From positions 1 to 6,771 of the forward strand of contig JAGGXT010000315.1 in NCBI GenBank assembly GCA_021162905.1: 6,771 bases of DNA, read 5' to 3'. The notes under the pieces were generated by a model. That model saw only the letters and a list, made by a program, of their open reading frames with translations, did not search any database and was not told the DNA's origin. The translations under genes and the position numbers were made by a program. Positions within the stretch are counted from its first letter, which is position 1, and the number at the start of each line of letters is the position of its first letter. The stretch is from Candidatus Odinarchaeota archaeon. GTDB taxonomy: Archaea > Asgardarchaeota > JAGGXT01. Shown here in pieces: positions 5,271-6,771 of the stretch.

Positions 5271-6761
5271 ATGGCAATAATAAGTATAACATCTAAAGTA
5301 TTTAAACTACTACAAAATTTCAGAACCATAAAAACGTATGAAGAGGCTATTAAAGCTCAAGAAGATGTTTTAAGAGGAATAATTAACGAGAATAGAGACA
5401 CAAAATTTGGTAAGCAACATAACTTCAAAAATATATGCAATGTAGAGGATTATAAGGAAAACGTCCCCCTCTTTAGTTATGGGCAACTGAAACCGTACAT
5501 TGAAGAAATAATAAATGGAAACCATCGAATTCTTTTTAATTATCCTTTAAAGTGGTGGGTAAAAAGTACTGGAACTACTGGCGCACCGAAACTTTATCCC
5601 CTGAGCGAAAAAAGACTTTCTATGGATAGGCGAGCTGTGAAAAAAATATTTTATTACTTAATTGGCGAAAACCCTAAAATTCTAAGGGGCAAATTTTTGC
5701 TTTTTATTGCTTCAGCAAAACTTGATGAAATAAATGGGGTACCTGTCGGTTATATGAGTGGGGTTCTTGCAACAACACAGAATAAATTCATTCGAAGGTT
5801 TTTCGTCCCCTCAACTGATGTTATAAACATGGAAAATACTGAGCTCAAATACGAATTAACACTTAGAGCCATAAGAAGAAAAAAGATAACAATTGCTATA
5901 GGCGTAACGCCATTCTTAATTAGCCTATTACAGAGGGCATCTGAAAAAGGGTTATTAAAGAGAATAAGAGAGAACATAGAAGTCATATTTTGGAGTGGCG
6001 TCTCAATTTTACCATATAAAAAGTGGTTTGAAGAGAACATTGGAAGTGTTCAGTATCTGGGTAGCTATATAGGAAGTGAAGGCTTTTATGGAGCAGAGAT
6101 ACATAGTGAATACAAGGGCTCTATGCTTTTGTTTGTTGAGTCGGTATTCTATGAGTTTGTCAAGCTTGATGACATCAATAAAGAATGTCCAGAAAGATTT
6201 ACACTTTATGATGTTAAGAAGGGCGTGCCATATGTTATGCATGTAACTACATATAGTGGTCTTTATAGCTATAACGTAGGTGATGTGATAGAATTTGTAT
6301 CTCTAGATCCGCCAGTGATAAAAGTAAAAGGCAGGGCCAAGCAAGTTATAAACCTGGCTACTGAAAAAGTTACAGAAGATGAAATAAATGCAGCAATAGT
6401 ATATGCTTGTAAAAGAAACAACTGCGTACTAAATCGGTACTTAGTTATACCCATAGTAGAGGGCGGTCTTGGAGTATATCATATCTATGTATCATTTATG
6501 AGAAAGCCGAATGATATTGGGATGTTTATTAACGATTTTGATGAGAAACTAAAAGACTTGAATGAAGTATACAAATTAGTAAGAGCATCAAAGATCCTTC
6601 TGAAACCAAAAATGGTGGTTGTTAGTAACGCCTTCTTTGAAAGAATAGATAATTATATGTATAATATTGGGAAACCAGTAGGGCAGTTAAAAACACTACA
6701 TATTCTTCTTGAAAGTCATCCATATTACAGCCTTTACAGGGATGCTATTACTTTCTGGTAA
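5271..6761 (+). CDS. GH3 auxin-responsive-promoter family acyl-adenylating enzyme, 496 aa
   Basis: GH3 enzymes belong to the adenylate-forming superfamily; the plant members activate a carboxylic acid with ATP and transfer it to an amino acid. The signature motifs are all here: the phosphate-binding loop S99-T-G-T-T-G-A-P-K107; the Y-I-G-S-E-G motif (266-271) that closes over the adenylate; S-G-L-Y-S-Y-N-V-G-D (329-338) with the ribose-binding aspartate D338; G-R (354-355) at the hinge to the mobile C-terminal domain; T-E-K (364-366); and a C-terminal G-Q-L-K (471-474) with a candidate catalytic lysine. The length is close to prokaryotic GH3-like proteins and shorter than plant ones (about 600), and nothing suggests truncation. 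Auxin or jasmonate as substrate should not be assumed: the acid and acceptor are unknown, and thioester or amide formation are both possible. It has its own promoter, divergent from the ligase. Confidence 0.9.
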   Translation: MAIISITSKVFKLLQNFRTIKTYEEAIKAQEDVLRGIINENRDTKFGKQHNFKNICNVEDYKENVPLFSYGQLKPYIEEIINGNHRILFNYPLKWWVKSTGTTGAPKLYPLSEKRLSMDRRAVKKIFYYLIGENPKILRGKFLLFIASAKLDEINGVPVGYMSGVLATTQNKFIRRFFVPSTDVINMENTELKYELTLRAIRRKKITIAIGVTPFLISLLQRASEKGLLKRIRENIEVIFWSGVSILPYKKWFEENIGSVQYLGSYIGSEGFYGAEIHSEYKGSMLLFVESVFYEFVKLDDINKECPERFTLYDVKKGVPYVMHVTTYSGLYSYNVGDVIEFVSLDPPVIKVKGRAKQVINLATEKVTEDEINAAIVYACKRNNCVLNRYLVIPIVEGGLGVYHIYVSFMRKPNDIGMFINDFDEKLKDLNEVYKLVRASKILLKPKMVVVSNAFFERIDNYMYNIGKPVGQLKTLHILLESHPYYSLYRDAITFW

Positions 6762-6762
6762 G

Positions 6763-6767
6763 GGTGA
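6763..6767 (+). promoter_or_regulatory. Ribosome binding site, probably of a downstream gene cut by the window edge
   Basis: GGTGA follows the GH3 stop codon almost directly, and the window ends four bases later. This is the same kind of site used by other genes here, so a co-transcribed gene starting just beyond the edge is likely. A GTG at 6764-6766 within it could be a start instead. Confidence 0.4.
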
Positions 6768-6771
6768 ACTA

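Noticed and set aside
5750..6454. Three minus-strand open frames opposite the GH3 gene.
   Set aside because: All are antisense to a well-supported coding sequence and carry no recognisable motif.

Overview
This is an AT-rich window from an archaeal chromosome, probably a thermophile or a relative of one. Four things point that way: a monomeric ATP-dependent DNA ligase of archaeal type, a roadblock protein paired with an MglA-type small GTPase, TATA/BRE-like promoter sequences, and GGTG/GTGA ribosome binding sites matching the archaeal 16S tail. The exact lineage cannot be read from this window. A Thermoproteota-like, Korarchaeota-like, Bathyarchaeia-like or Asgard-like source is possible.

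Layout, left to right. Positions 1-297 (+) are the 3' end of a gene that begins outside the window, probably a SAM-dependent methyltransferase. Two minus-strand genes follow, transcribed 2104 -> 262: a 529-residue protein I do not recognise, and an 88-residue protein whose start overlaps the large gene's end by 14 nt. Divergent from them is a compact plus-strand pair, a roadblock/LC7 protein (2227-2748) and an MglA-like GTPase (2757-3461), 8 nt apart. The DNA ligase (3458-5149, minus) converges on the GTPase and the two stop codons share one TTAA. Divergent from the ligase is a GH3-family adenylate-forming enzyme (5271-6761, plus). A ribosome binding site just after it suggests another gene beyond the window.

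The most interesting region is about 262-3461. A roadblock protein and a GTPase look like an archaeal version of the bacterial MglB/MglA switch. They share a roughly 120-bp promoter region with a long orphan protein and its small companion. A 13-bp sequence occurs exactly twice in that region, once at the expected TATA position of each gene. The simplest hypothesis is a four-gene GTPase module in which the orphan proteins are regulator or effector. This rests on gene position only. The ligase is ordinary housekeeping. The GH3 enzyme is a good family call with unknown substrate. No RNA gene, CRISPR array, insertion sequence or intergenic stretch over 300 bases was seen.
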